This document shows, one piece after another, positions 1 through 6,677 of a stretch of 11,649 nt of DNA. Source of the DNA: Alphaproteobacteria bacterium (GTDB taxonomy: Bacteria > Pseudomonadota > Alphaproteobacteria > Rhizobiales > Aestuariivirgaceae); NCBI GenBank assembly GCA_024639035.1, contig JAHEJE010000051.1, positions 1 to 11,649 on the forward strand, read 5' to 3'. Both the position numbers and the translations under genes were made by a program. A model generated the notes under the pieces. It had not been told where the DNA came from. It worked only from the letters and a program-made list of their open reading frames with translations, and made no database searches. The first letter of the stretch is position 1. Every line of letters starts with the position of its first letter.

Positions 1-26
1 GGCGGGTACTGACAGTTTACAAGTCG

Positions 27-1295
27 ATGACCGGCCAGATTGCCATTGTCCTGAAAGGCTATCCGCGTCTTTCGGAAACCTTCATCGCGCAGGAATTGCT
101 GGGGCTGGAACGGGCCGGCTATGACCTGCATCTGATTTCCATGCGCCATCCCACCGACGTCAAGCGGCACCCGATCCACGACGAGATCTCCGCCCCGGTC
201 ACCTATTTGCCGGAATATCTGCACGACGAGCCGGTGCGGGTCCTTCGGGCCTGGTTGCGGTGCCACAGGTTCAAGGGATACTGGCGTGCCCTGGCCAGGT
301 GGCTGGCCGATCTGCCGTTCGACATGTCCCGCAACAGGTTTCGCCGGTTTGGCCAGGCGCTGGTGCTGGCCGACGAACTGCCGCGAAACACCGTGCACCT
401 GCACGCCCATTTCATCCATACCCCGGCCTCGGTGGCGCTTTATGCCAGTCTTGTGACCGGGCTGCCCTGGACCTGTTCGGCCCATGCCAAGGACATCTGG
501 ACTTCGCCGGCGGCCGACCTGAGGGCCAAGCTGGCCGCGGCCCGCTGGGTGGTGACCTGCACCAGGGTCGGCTGGCAGCATCTGCGCGCGCTGGCCCGCG
601 CCCCGCAGACGGTTCATCTCAGCTACCACGGTCTCGATCTCGAGCGCTTCAAGAGCCCTCCAACGGAGCAGCGAGACCGTGATGGCAGTGATGAGACAAA
701 GCCAGTGCGCATGCTGTGTGTGTGCCGGGCGGTGGAGAAGAAGGGTCTCGACGTCCTGCTCGACGCCCTGGCGCAAGTGCCACGCGAGCTGAACTGGCGC
801 CTGGTCCACATTGGCGGCGGCGGCCTGATCGACGACCTCAAGGCGCGCGCCGATGACCTTGGCCTGTCGGGCCGCATCGATTGGCTGGGCGCCCAGGATC
901 AAGCCACTGTCCTCGAAAACTACCGGTCTGCCGATCTCTTCGTCCTGCCGTGCCGGATAGCCGCCGACGGCGACCGCGACGGCTTGCCGAATGTCATCAT
1001 GGAGGCCCAGAGCCAGGCCGTGTGCTGCGTCTCCACCGATGTCTCGGGTGTGCCCGAGCTGATCGACGACGGCGAGACCGGCCTGCTCGCGCCGCCCGAT
1101 GATCCGGCCGCGCTTGCCGGGGCGCTGCAAGCATGCATTGCCGATCCGACCCTGCGCCGCCGCCTCGGCACCGCCGGGCAGGCCAAGGTGCGCAGCCAGT
1201 TCGACGTCCGCACCAGCATCGCCATGCTCACCGGGTTGTTTGAAAGCGTCCTGCCGCCGGGGGTAAGGCCGACGCGGGCGCCGGCGCGGCAATGA
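27..1295 (+). CDS. GT4-family (GT-B fold) glycosyltransferase
   Basis: This is a retaining-type GT4 glycosyltransferase of 422 residues that would transfer a sugar from a nucleotide-sugar donor onto a growing glycan at the cytoplasmic face of the membrane. The N-terminus (GYPRLSETFIAQE, residues 11-23) is the motif found at the start of many exopolysaccharide and colanic-acid-type GT4 enzymes. The C-terminal Rossmann domain starts near residue 226; it contains a GGG loop (263-265) and the donor-binding stretch DGLPNVIME (318-326). In that E-x7-E motif the first acidic residue is Asp318 and the second is Glu326. GVPELIDDGETGLL (341-354) is also typical. The ATG at 27 places the conserved motif at the usual distance, although the frame is open to the window edge and there is no clear Shine-Dalgarno site. 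An unrelated frame ends with TGA at 10-12, perhaps the tail of an upstream gene. The last four bases overlap the next gene's start, which implies translational coupling. Donor and acceptor cannot be read from the sequence. Confidence 0.93.
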   Translation: MTGQIAIVLKGYPRLSETFIAQELLGLERAGYDLHLISMRHPTDVKRHPIHDEISAPVTYLPEYLHDEPVRVLRAWLRCHRFKGYWRALARWLADLPFDMSRNRFRRFGQALVLADELPRNTVHLHAHFIHTPASVALYASLVTGLPWTCSAHAKDIWTSPAADLRAKLAAARWVVTCTRVGWQHLRALARAPQTVHLSYHGLDLERFKSPPTEQRDRDGSDETKPVRMLCVCRAVEKKGLDVLLDALAQVPRELNWRLVHIGGGGLIDDLKARADDLGLSGRIDWLGAQDQATVLENYRSADLFVLPCRIAADGDRDGLPNVIMEAQSQAVCCVSTDVSGVPELIDDGETGLLAPPDDPAALAGALQACIADPTLRRRLGTAGQAKVRSQFDVRTSIAMLTGLFESVLPPGVRPTRAPARQ

Positions 1296-2419
1296 AGGTC
1301 CTGTTCTACGTTCAGCATCTCCTCGGGATCGGTCATCTGGCACGGGCCAGCCTGATTGCCCGGGCGCTGGTCAAGTCCGGCGCCAGGGTAAAGCTGGTGC
1401 TCGGCGGCAATCCCGTTCTGGGCTTCCCGGGCCCCGGCATGGATGTCGCGCAACTGCCGCCCGTCGCCGCCGGGCCGAAGGGCTTCGCCGAACTCGTTGA
1501 TGCCGCCGGCCGGCCCATCGACGATACCTTTCGCACCGCACGCCGAGACCGGCTGATCGAACTTTTCAACGACTTCGAACCGGACGTGGTGCTCATCGAG
1601 GCCTTTCCCTTCGGCCGCCGCCAGATGCGCTTTGAACTGCTACCGTTGCTTGAGGTCGCCGTGCAGCGGCAGCCCGCCCCGGTCATCGCCTGTTCGCTTC
1701 GCGACATCCTGCAACAGCGGGCGATCAAGCGCCACCGCGAGACGGTGGAGATGTGCAACCGCTATTTCGATGCCATTCTGGTGCATGGCGATGCTGGGCT
1801 GGTCACATTGGAAGAGACCTTTCCGCTTGTCGCCGAGCTGCGTAGCAAGGTCGTCTACACCGGTATCGTTTCGGCGCCGCCAGGCCCGCTTGAGGGCAAA
1901 TCGCACGACGTCATCGTCTCCGCCGGCGGCGGCGTTGTCGGCGGCGCGCTCATGCGCTGCGCTCTGCAGGCAAGGCCGGGCAGTCCCTATGCCGCCGACC
2001 GCTGGTGCTTTCTCGTCGGTCCCAATTTCGACGCCGATGCCCGCCAGGCACTGGAGGCAGGAGCCGGCGAGGGGGTCGTGATCGAGGAGGCCCGGCAAGA
2101 CTTCCGCGCGCTGCTCAAGGCCGCCAGGCTGTCGATATCGCAGGCCGGCTACAACACCGTGGCCGACATTCTTCAGGCCCGGTGCCGCGCGCTGGTGGTG
2201 CCCTTTGCCCAGCACGGCGAAAGCGAGCAATCCCTGCGCGCCGGCAAGCTCACGGCCTTGGGCGCCATGGCCGCGCTGAGCGAGCAGGACCTGACACCGG
2301 ACAGCCTTTTGCAGTCGCTGCGGCAGGTGGCCAAAACCGATTTTCAGCGCCCGGACATCGATCTCGGCGGCGCTGCCGGAACTGCGCAAGCCTTGTTGAA
2401 ACTGCATTCATCGGCATAG
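1292..2419 (+). CDS. MurG-like predicted glycosyltransferase (GT-B, GT28-like C-terminal domain)
   Basis: This 375-residue protein is a GT-B glycosyltransferase of the type often annotated as 'predicted glycosyltransferase' related to MurG. The N-terminal acceptor domain has the glycine-rich loop LGIGHLAR (residues 11-18). The C-terminal donor domain starts near residue 205 with VSAGGGVVGG (209-218), then carries SQAGYNTVADIL (283-294), which occupies the place of the MurG nucleotide-sugar loop, and FAQHGESEQSLRA (305-317). It is probably cytoplasmic, since I see no signal peptide or membrane span. Its ATG lies inside the stop of the preceding GT4 gene (ATGA at 1292-1295), so the two are almost certainly co-translated and probably act on the same glycan. 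Substrate and linkage are unknown. The GT-B assignment is firm; the specific family is less so. Confidence 0.87.
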   Translation: MKVLFYVQHLLGIGHLARASLIARALVKSGARVKLVLGGNPVLGFPGPGMDVAQLPPVAAGPKGFAELVDAAGRPIDDTFRTARRDRLIELFNDFEPDVVLIEAFPFGRRQMRFELLPLLEVAVQRQPAPVIACSLRDILQQRAIKRHRETVEMCNRYFDAILVHGDAGLVTLEETFPLVAELRSKVVYTGIVSAPPGPLEGKSHDVIVSAGGGVVGGALMRCALQARPGSPYAADRWCFLVGPNFDADARQALEAGAGEGVVIEEARQDFRALLKAARLSISQAGYNTVADILQARCRALVVPFAQHGESEQSLRAGKLTALGAMAALSEQDLTPDSLLQSLRQVAKTDFQRPDIDLGGAAGTAQALLKLHSSA

Positions 2420-2605
2420 TACGGCCCCGGCTCAGGTGCGATTTACGAAACCAGCATCGGCATTCAGCAAATTCGCCAACAGCGGATACCGCTTGCAGCC
2501 AGCGCCCGGTTGCTTATTCTGTGGCAGGTTGACAGGAACTTTTTACCGACAGCACGGCGTATGGCCGGGCCGTTGAAACGCTAGCTTCAGGGACCCCGGC
2601 AACGC
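2420..2605 (+). promoter_or_regulatory. Intergenic region with possible promoter for the pseudo-ABC operon
   Basis: This 186-bp gap separates the glycosyltransferase pair from the ABC-like gene and holds no convincing gene. A perfect TTGACA hexamer lies at 2529-2534, but no good -10 box follows at 16-18 bp. A weaker pair is TTGCAG at 2493-2498 and TATTCT at 2515-2520 with a 16-bp spacer. No hairpin followed by a T-run was seen, so read-through from the glycosyltransferase genes is possible. The promoter call is tentative. Confidence 0.25.
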
Positions 2606-5326
2606 ATGGAACCCAATCTGTTCCGATATGTGTGGAAGCATACCCGGCTGCAGCAGGTGTGGGTGCTATGGGTCGTGCTTGCGGCAATGCCAACCTATTT
2701 CCTGGCCCTCGAACTGCCCAAGCGGATCGTCAACGGCCCGATCCAGGGCGGTGAAGGTTTCACTGACAGTACGACCGCGCCGTTCCTGATGTTTGTGTTA
2801 GATTTGCCCGATTGGCTGTTCGGCGGCGGCTCTTTCACACTGTTCGAAGGCTTTGCGCTCGACCGCTTCGGCATGCTGTTCGCCCTCAGCCTGACCTTCC
2901 TGGCGCTGGTCTGCGTCAACGGCTTGTTCAAGTTCTACATCAACACCTACAAGGGCCGGCTCGGCGAACGCATGCTGCGCCGGCTGCGCTTTGAGTTGCT
3001 GGACCGGGTGCTGCGCTTCCCGATGACCCATTTCCGACGGGTCAAGCCGGCCGAAGTGGCGACCATGGTCAAGGATGAGGTCGAGCCGCTCGGCGGGTTT
3101 ATCGGCGACGCCTTCGTCCAGCCGGTGTTCCTCGGCGGCCAGGCGATCACCGCCATGGCGTTCATCATGCTGCAGAGCTTCTGGCTCGGCCTGATCGCCG
3201 GCGGTATTGTCGCGGCCCAGGCCATCCTCATACCGCGGCTGCGCCGACGGCTGATCGAGTTGGGCCGCCAGCGTCAGTTGACGGCCCGCGAGCTGGCCGG
3301 CCGCGTCGGCGAAATCGTCGACGGCATATCCAGCGTCCACGTCAACGACATGTCCAACTACGAGCGTGCCGACATCTCCCACCGGCTCGGCCGGATATTC
3401 AAGATCCGCTACGAGATCTTCCAGCGCAAGTTTTTCGTCAAGTTCCTCAATAACTTCCTCGCCCAGCTGACCCCGTTCCTGTTCTACATGATCGGTGGCT
3501 ACTTCGCCCTCACCGGCCGTCTCGATATCGGTCAGCTGGTCGCTGTGATCGCCGCCTACAAGGATCTGCCCTCGCCGATCAAGGAACTGATCGACTGGGA
3601 CCAGCAGCGGCTCGATGTTCAGGTCAAATACACCCAGGTTATCGAACAGTTCTCTGCCGACAACATGATCCCTCCCGACACCCAGCCGCTGGTTCGCGGT
3701 CATGTCGAGCCTCTCGCCGAAGGGTTCAACCTGACCGGCCTTTCGGTCTACGACGAATCCGGCAGCAAGCTGCTCGAGCGGGTTTCGCTGTCCGTCGATC
3801 TGAAGGAGCGGGTGGCGATCGTCGGTGGCCTGAACAGCGGCGCCGATTATCTTGCCGAGGCGCTGGCGCGACTGTTGATGCCGACCTCGGGCAAGATAGC
3901 CCTTTCCGGTAACGATCTGGACGCACTTTCAGAAGCCGTGACCGGCCGCCGGATCGGCTATGCCGGCTCGGATGCGCCGTTGATCCAGGGCAGCCTGCGC
4001 GACAACCTGCTGTATTCCGTCAAATATGCACCGAGCGCGCAGAGCGGGTCTTCTGAAAACCCGAGCAAGGAACGCGAATGGGAGATCGTCGAGGCCAAGC
4101 GCACCGGCAATTCAATCGAAGACGTGACCCAGGACTGGATCGATTATGAGGCCGTGGGTGCGAAATCCGCCGACGACCTGCTGCAACAGATCAAGAAGGT
4201 GCTGGTGACGGTCCAGCTTGAGGCGGACTTGCTGAACCTGGGCCTGCGCGGGCTTGTGGACGTCGACGAGCGTGCCGACCTGATCGAGCAGATCCTGAAT
4301 GCCCGCCGCGGCCTGCGCGCACGCCTGCGCGATGAGGAATATGCCGGTCTCGTCGAGCAGTTCGACCCCGAAAAATACTCCAAGCAGGCCACCATTGGCG
4401 AGAACCTGCTGTTCGGTACGCCGGAAACGGACGAGCTGTCATACGAGGCCCTGGGCGACAATGAATATATCCGCTCCATCCTCGCGGCCGATGGCCTTGA
4501 CGAGCGCCTCTTCGAGATGGGCCGCGAGATAGCCGATACGGCCATCGAACTGTTTGCCGATCTGCCACCCGACCATCCGTTCTTCGAGCAGTTGAGCTTC
4601 ATGACCGCGGATCATATCCCTGACTATCAGGCCGCATTGTCGCGGATCCAGAACCTGACCTATGGCACCGCTTCGGACGCCGACCGGCGTCTGATCATGC
4701 GCCTGCCGTTCCAGTACATCGAGCCCCGCCATCGCCTCGGGCTGCTGGACGACGATCTGCGCAACGACATCCTGGTCGCGCGCCAGGCCTTTCGCGCCCG
4801 CATGCCGCAGACGCTGTCCGGCGCAATCGAATTCTACGACCCGGAGACCTACAACCGGGCCGCCTCGGTGCAGGACAACATCCTGTCCGGACGCATTGCC
4901 TATGGCGTCGCCGGCGGGCCCGAGCGGATCATCGATCTGGTCCGCAGCGTTCTTGAGGAACATCAGCTCCACGATGCGGTGCTCGATGTCGGGCTCGATT
5001 TCAATGTCGGCAGCGGCGGCAAGCGCCTGTCGAGCGGCCAGCGCCAGAAGGTGATGCTGGCCCGCACTCTGATCAAACGGCCGGACATGCTGGTTCTGAA
5101 CCGGCCGCTGACTGCCCTCGACCGGCAAAGCCAGTCGCAGATAATCTCGCAGGTGCTGGAAGACGCCAAAGCCAGCGACCGCGGCGTGGTCTGGGTCGTG
5201 GCCAACGCCGACATGGCCGTGGAATTCGAACGCATACTGGTGATGGCCGATGGCCATTTGGTCGAACAGGGCCGGCCGTCGGAGCTTTTGAAGAAGGAAG
5301 GTGTGTTCACCAAACTTCTGACGTGA
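2606..5326 (+). CDS. ABC-exporter-like protein with degenerate, expanded nucleotide-binding domain
   Basis: The protein has 906 residues, against about 580-620 for a usual half-size exporter. An exporter-type membrane domain covers roughly residues 15-325, with hydrophobic segments near 17-36, 86-107, 169-192, 195-210, 278-303 and 308-322. An ABC-type ATPase domain follows (about 370-906). Key ATPase residues are missing. The Walker A region (406-414, VGGLNSGAD) has Ala413 for Lys and Asn410 for Gly. The Q-loop position is Ser455. Walker B reads LVLNRP (829-834), with Asn832 for Asp and Arg833 for Glu. The H-loop position falls at Ala866-Asn867. The signature LSSGQ (808-812) and D-loop TALD (836-839) remain. 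About 290 extra residues sit between the first 'DNLLY' motif (466-470) and the signature and contain repeated ABC segments. ATP hydrolysis by this protein alone is unlikely. The ORF is unbroken. It starts a tight run with a cyclic-nucleotide-binding protein and a Nudix hydrolase. The ATG at 2606 has a weak, distant AGGGA at 2589-2593. Substrate and partner are unknown. Confidence 0.88.
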   Translation: MEPNLFRYVWKHTRLQQVWVLWVVLAAMPTYFLALELPKRIVNGPIQGGEGFTDSTTAPFLMFVLDLPDWLFGGGSFTLFEGFALDRFGMLFALSLTFLALVCVNGLFKFYINTYKGRLGERMLRRLRFELLDRVLRFPMTHFRRVKPAEVATMVKDEVEPLGGFIGDAFVQPVFLGGQAITAMAFIMLQSFWLGLIAGGIVAAQAILIPRLRRRLIELGRQRQLTARELAGRVGEIVDGISSVHVNDMSNYERADISHRLGRIFKIRYEIFQRKFFVKFLNNFLAQLTPFLFYMIGGYFALTGRLDIGQLVAVIAAYKDLPSPIKELIDWDQQRLDVQVKYTQVIEQFSADNMIPPDTQPLVRGHVEPLAEGFNLTGLSVYDESGSKLLERVSLSVDLKERVAIVGGLNSGADYLAEALARLLMPTSGKIALSGNDLDALSEAVTGRRIGYAGSDAPLIQGSLRDNLLYSVKYAPSAQSGSSENPSKEREWEIVEAKRTGNSIEDVTQDWIDYEAVGAKSADDLLQQIKKVLVTVQLEADLLNLGLRGLVDVDERADLIEQILNARRGLRARLRDEEYAGLVEQFDPEKYSKQATIGENLLFGTPETDELSYEALGDNEYIRSILAADGLDERLFEMGREIADTAIELFADLPPDHPFFEQLSFMTADHIPDYQAALSRIQNLTYGTASDADRRLIMRLPFQYIEPRHRLGLLDDDLRNDILVARQAFRARMPQTLSGAIEFYDPETYNRAASVQDNILSGRIAYGVAGGPERIIDLVRSVLEEHQLHDAVLDVGLDFNVGSGGKRLSSGQRQKVMLARTLIKRPDMLVLNRPLTALDRQSQSQIISQVLEDAKASDRGVVWVVANADMAVEFERILVMADGHLVEQGRPSELLKKEGVFTKLLT
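3971..4246 (+). repeat. Internal protein repeat copy A (ABC post-Q-loop/helical segment)
   Basis: This encodes residues 456-547 of the degenerate ABC protein. It begins with the usual ABC stretch after the Q-loop (GSLRDNLLY, 462-470). It ends with a helix-like stretch matching [IV]-[RK]-[KS]-[IV]-L-x4-L-x3-[LV]-x3-G, from Ile529 to Gly546. About 40 extra residues lie between the two parts compared with copies B and C. The similarity is at protein level; I saw no long DNA identity. Confidence 0.55.
4292..4525 (+). repeat. Internal protein repeat copy B
   Basis: This encodes residues 563-640. It contains FDPEKYSKQATIGENLLFG (586-604), then the helix pattern Ile622 to Gly639 (IRSILAADGLDERLFEMG). 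It pairs with copy C: residues 586-604 match 744-762 without gaps at 8 of 19 identical positions, including the DPE-x-Y and N-x-L-x-G residues. The preceding ILNARRGLRARL (563-574) matches ILVARQAFRARM (722-733) at 7 of 12. Confidence 0.7.
4769..4996 (+). repeat. Internal protein repeat copy C (runs into the ABC signature)
   Basis: This encodes residues 722-797. It contains YDPETYNRAASVQDNILSG (744-762) and the helix pattern Val779 to Gly796. It is the copy that connects in normal ABC order to the signature: DNIL is followed about 50 residues later by LSSGQ (808-812), the usual distance. Copies A and B are therefore the additional ones. Confidence 0.7.
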
Positions 5327-5365
5327 ATTGAGAATTGTTTCTACTGAGAGTAAGGGTAAGGGATC

Positions 5366-5827
5366 ATGGGACTTAAAGATGAAGTTGACCTGCTGAAGCG
5401 GGTGCCGTTGTTTTCGCAAATTGATCCGGCGAAATTGAAGTTGCTGGCGTTCACCTCCGAAAGGATGTCGTATCAACCGCAGCAAACCATGTTTCGCCAG
5501 GGCGACGCCGGCGACGCCGCCTATGTCTTGATCACCGGCGAGGCCTCGGTTCTGGCCGAAACGCCGCAGGGCGAGGTGCCGGTGGCAACCGTTGGCCAGA
5601 ACGCGATCATCGGTGAAATCGCCATCTTGTGCGACATCCCTCGCACCGCGACGGTCAAGGCAGCCACTGAACTTGAAGTGCTGAAGATCGAAAAGGAGCA
5701 CTTCCTCCGCCTGATCCGGGAGTTCCCGGAGATGGGCATCGAGGTCATGCGCGAGCTGGCCAGCCGGCTGAGCCACACCACGGCTGAACTTTCACAGGCG
5801 CGCGGCGCCCTGCGCAAGCAGGCCTAG
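5366..5827 (+). CDS. Stand-alone cyclic-nucleotide-binding-domain protein
   Basis: This is a 153-residue protein made of a single cyclic-nucleotide-binding (CNB) domain of the CRP/PKA-regulatory-subunit fold. It has no helix-turn-helix, so it is not a transcription factor of the Crp/Fnr kind. The beta-roll is visible as FRQGDAGDAAYVLITGEA (43-60). The phosphate-binding cassette GEIAILCDIPRTA (83-95) keeps Glu84 and Arg93, the residues that contact the ribose and cyclic phosphate in this family, so ligand binding is plausible. The C-terminus (about 121-150) is a charged helix that could mediate interaction. The start at 5366 is supported by AAGGG at 5352-5356, 9 nt upstream. It sits 39 bp after the degenerate ABC gene and 37 bp before the Nudix gene, so an operon is likely. 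I infer that it may sense a nucleotide and act on the ABC-like membrane protein; nothing in the sequence proves this. Confidence 0.92.
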   Translation: MGLKDEVDLLKRVPLFSQIDPAKLKLLAFTSERMSYQPQQTMFRQGDAGDAAYVLITGEASVLAETPQGEVPVATVGQNAIIGEIAILCDIPRTATVKAATELEVLKIEKEHFLRLIREFPEMGIEVMRELASRLSHTTAELSQARGALRKQA

Positions 5828-5864
5828 AGCCGCGTTCCCAAAAACGATTTCTGGGTGCAAACGC

Positions 5865-6344
5865 ATGGCCGGTAACCTGTTGGCTCTCCTTGGGCCGAGA
5901 CTGAAGCCCGCGTTGTTTCCGTACTGGCTCTTGTCGCGTGGCATGACCTTGGGCGTGCGCTGCGCAGCATTCGACGTGGACGGCCGCATATGCCTGGTCA
6001 AGCATACCTACACGCCGGGTTGGCACTTGCCGGGTGGCGGCGTCGAACCCGGTGAAACAGCCCTCCAGGCGGTCGCAAAGGAACTGGTCGAAGAGGCCGG
6101 CATCACCCTGCGCGAGGCCCCTGAACTGTTCGGCGTTTACGCCAATCAGGCCGCATCGCGCCGTGACCATGTGCTTGTTTACACGGCCAGAAACTGGCAC
6201 CAGACGTTGCCGTTGCTGCCCACTCGGGAGATCGCCGAGATCGGCATGTACGACCCGGCAGGACTGCCGCCAGGCACCTCCCGCGGCACAGTTAGGCGAA
6301 TCGAAGAGATCATGGAAGAACAGGTTCCGGCACTCGTTTGGTAG
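5865..6344 (+). CDS. Nudix hydrolase
   Basis: This 159-residue cytoplasmic hydrolase should cleave a nucleoside diphosphate linked to another moiety (X), in a metal-dependent reaction. The Nudix box spans residues 58-80 (G-x5-E-x7-K-E-L-V-E-E-A-G-I). The metal-binding glutamates E73, E76 and E77 are all present. The usual Arg of the 'RE' pair is Lys72, a conservative but uncommon change. The upstream GWHLPGGG (52-59) is the standard lead-in. The N-terminal 26 residues before GMTLGVR are hydrophobic and basic, as seen in other short Nudix proteins that start this way, so the ATG at 5865 was kept. The Shine-Dalgarno match (TGGGTG, around 5851) is weak. It follows the CNB gene by 37 bp and probably belongs to the same transcript. 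Its substrate cannot be predicted from the box alone; a housecleaning role or turnover of a signalling nucleotide are both possible. Confidence 0.93.
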   Translation: MAGNLLALLGPRLKPALFPYWLLSRGMTLGVRCAAFDVDGRICLVKHTYTPGWHLPGGGVEPGETALQAVAKELVEEAGITLREAPELFGVYANQAASRRDHVLVYTARNWHQTLPLLPTREIAEIGMYDPAGLPPGTSRGTVRRIEEIMEEQVPALVW

Positions 6345-6677
6345 CGTTCAAGCCGTAGCTTGGGGTTAGCCGCGCTCACCCATTGCATTGTATAGAAACA
6401 ATTTTAATCAAATACTTACCAAACGGCAAAGTAGACAGGGATGAACAGCCCTGACCATGCTATGAGAGTGGGGTGCCGACTGCCGGTGTGGGTTGGTTTG
6501 GGCGCGGCAATGTGGGGTTGGGTGATCATTTTTTGTTGCATAGTTGCCACAAGGGAAGAGATTCAGTCCGCTTTGTGTCCAAACGATGCCAAAACCAGTT
6601 TGACCGGTTGTGGTACGCACCGTAAGTTGGCGAACATATATCGAGTCTGAAAATCTTCGGGGTGTGGAGAGATGGTG
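6345..6677 (+). other. 333-bp intergenic region upstream of the TolC-family gene
   Basis: This stretch is locally AT-rich (about 6383-6420), unlike its surroundings. A CAAGC-CGTA-GCTTG hairpin at 6349-6362 follows the Nudix stop but has no T-run, so it is not a good intrinsic terminator. A weak promoter candidate is TTGACC at 6600-6605 with TAAGTT at 6623-6628 (17-bp spacer). An open frame of 69 codons (6441-6650) could encode a small protein with one hydrophobic span. Its composition resembles noncoding sequence here, and it ends just before the next gene's ribosome-binding site. I do not call it a gene. Confidence 0.4.

Noticed and set aside
1..12. End of an upstream gene (three codons and TGA)
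   Set aside because: Three codons are too little evidence to call a gene, although a stop just before the GT4 start would fit an operon.
2529..2534. Perfect TTGACA as a confirmed -35 box
   Set aside because: No acceptable -10 hexamer lies 16-18 bp downstream, so it is noted only as a weak indication.
2798..3703. Long minus-strand open frame opposite the ABC-like gene (also 8391-10706, 4439-5776 and 1640-2407)
   Set aside because: These are shadow frames produced by high GC at third positions. Their products are low-complexity, rich in Asp, Gln, Ala and Arg, and the + strand proteins are clearly recognisable.
5003..5033. GSGGKR-like stretch (residues 802-807 of the ABC-like protein) as a displaced Walker A
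   Set aside because: It is the normal glycine-rich stretch just before the LSSGQ signature. It lacks the G-x4-GK[ST] spacing and sits at the canonical position for that segment.
6349..6362. Terminator after the Nudix gene
   Set aside because: The CAAGC-CGTA-GCTTG stem has only 5 bp and is followed by G-rich sequence, not a T-run.
6404..6420. CtrA-like site (TTAA followed by TTACC)
   Set aside because: The spacer is 8 bp rather than 7 and the second half-site is imperfect. In an AT-rich stretch such a match is expected by chance.
6441..6650. 69-codon open frame with one hydrophobic span
   Set aside because: It has no good ribosome-binding site at normal spacing and codon choice unlike the neighbouring genes, and it overlaps the presumed promoter region of the TolC-family gene.
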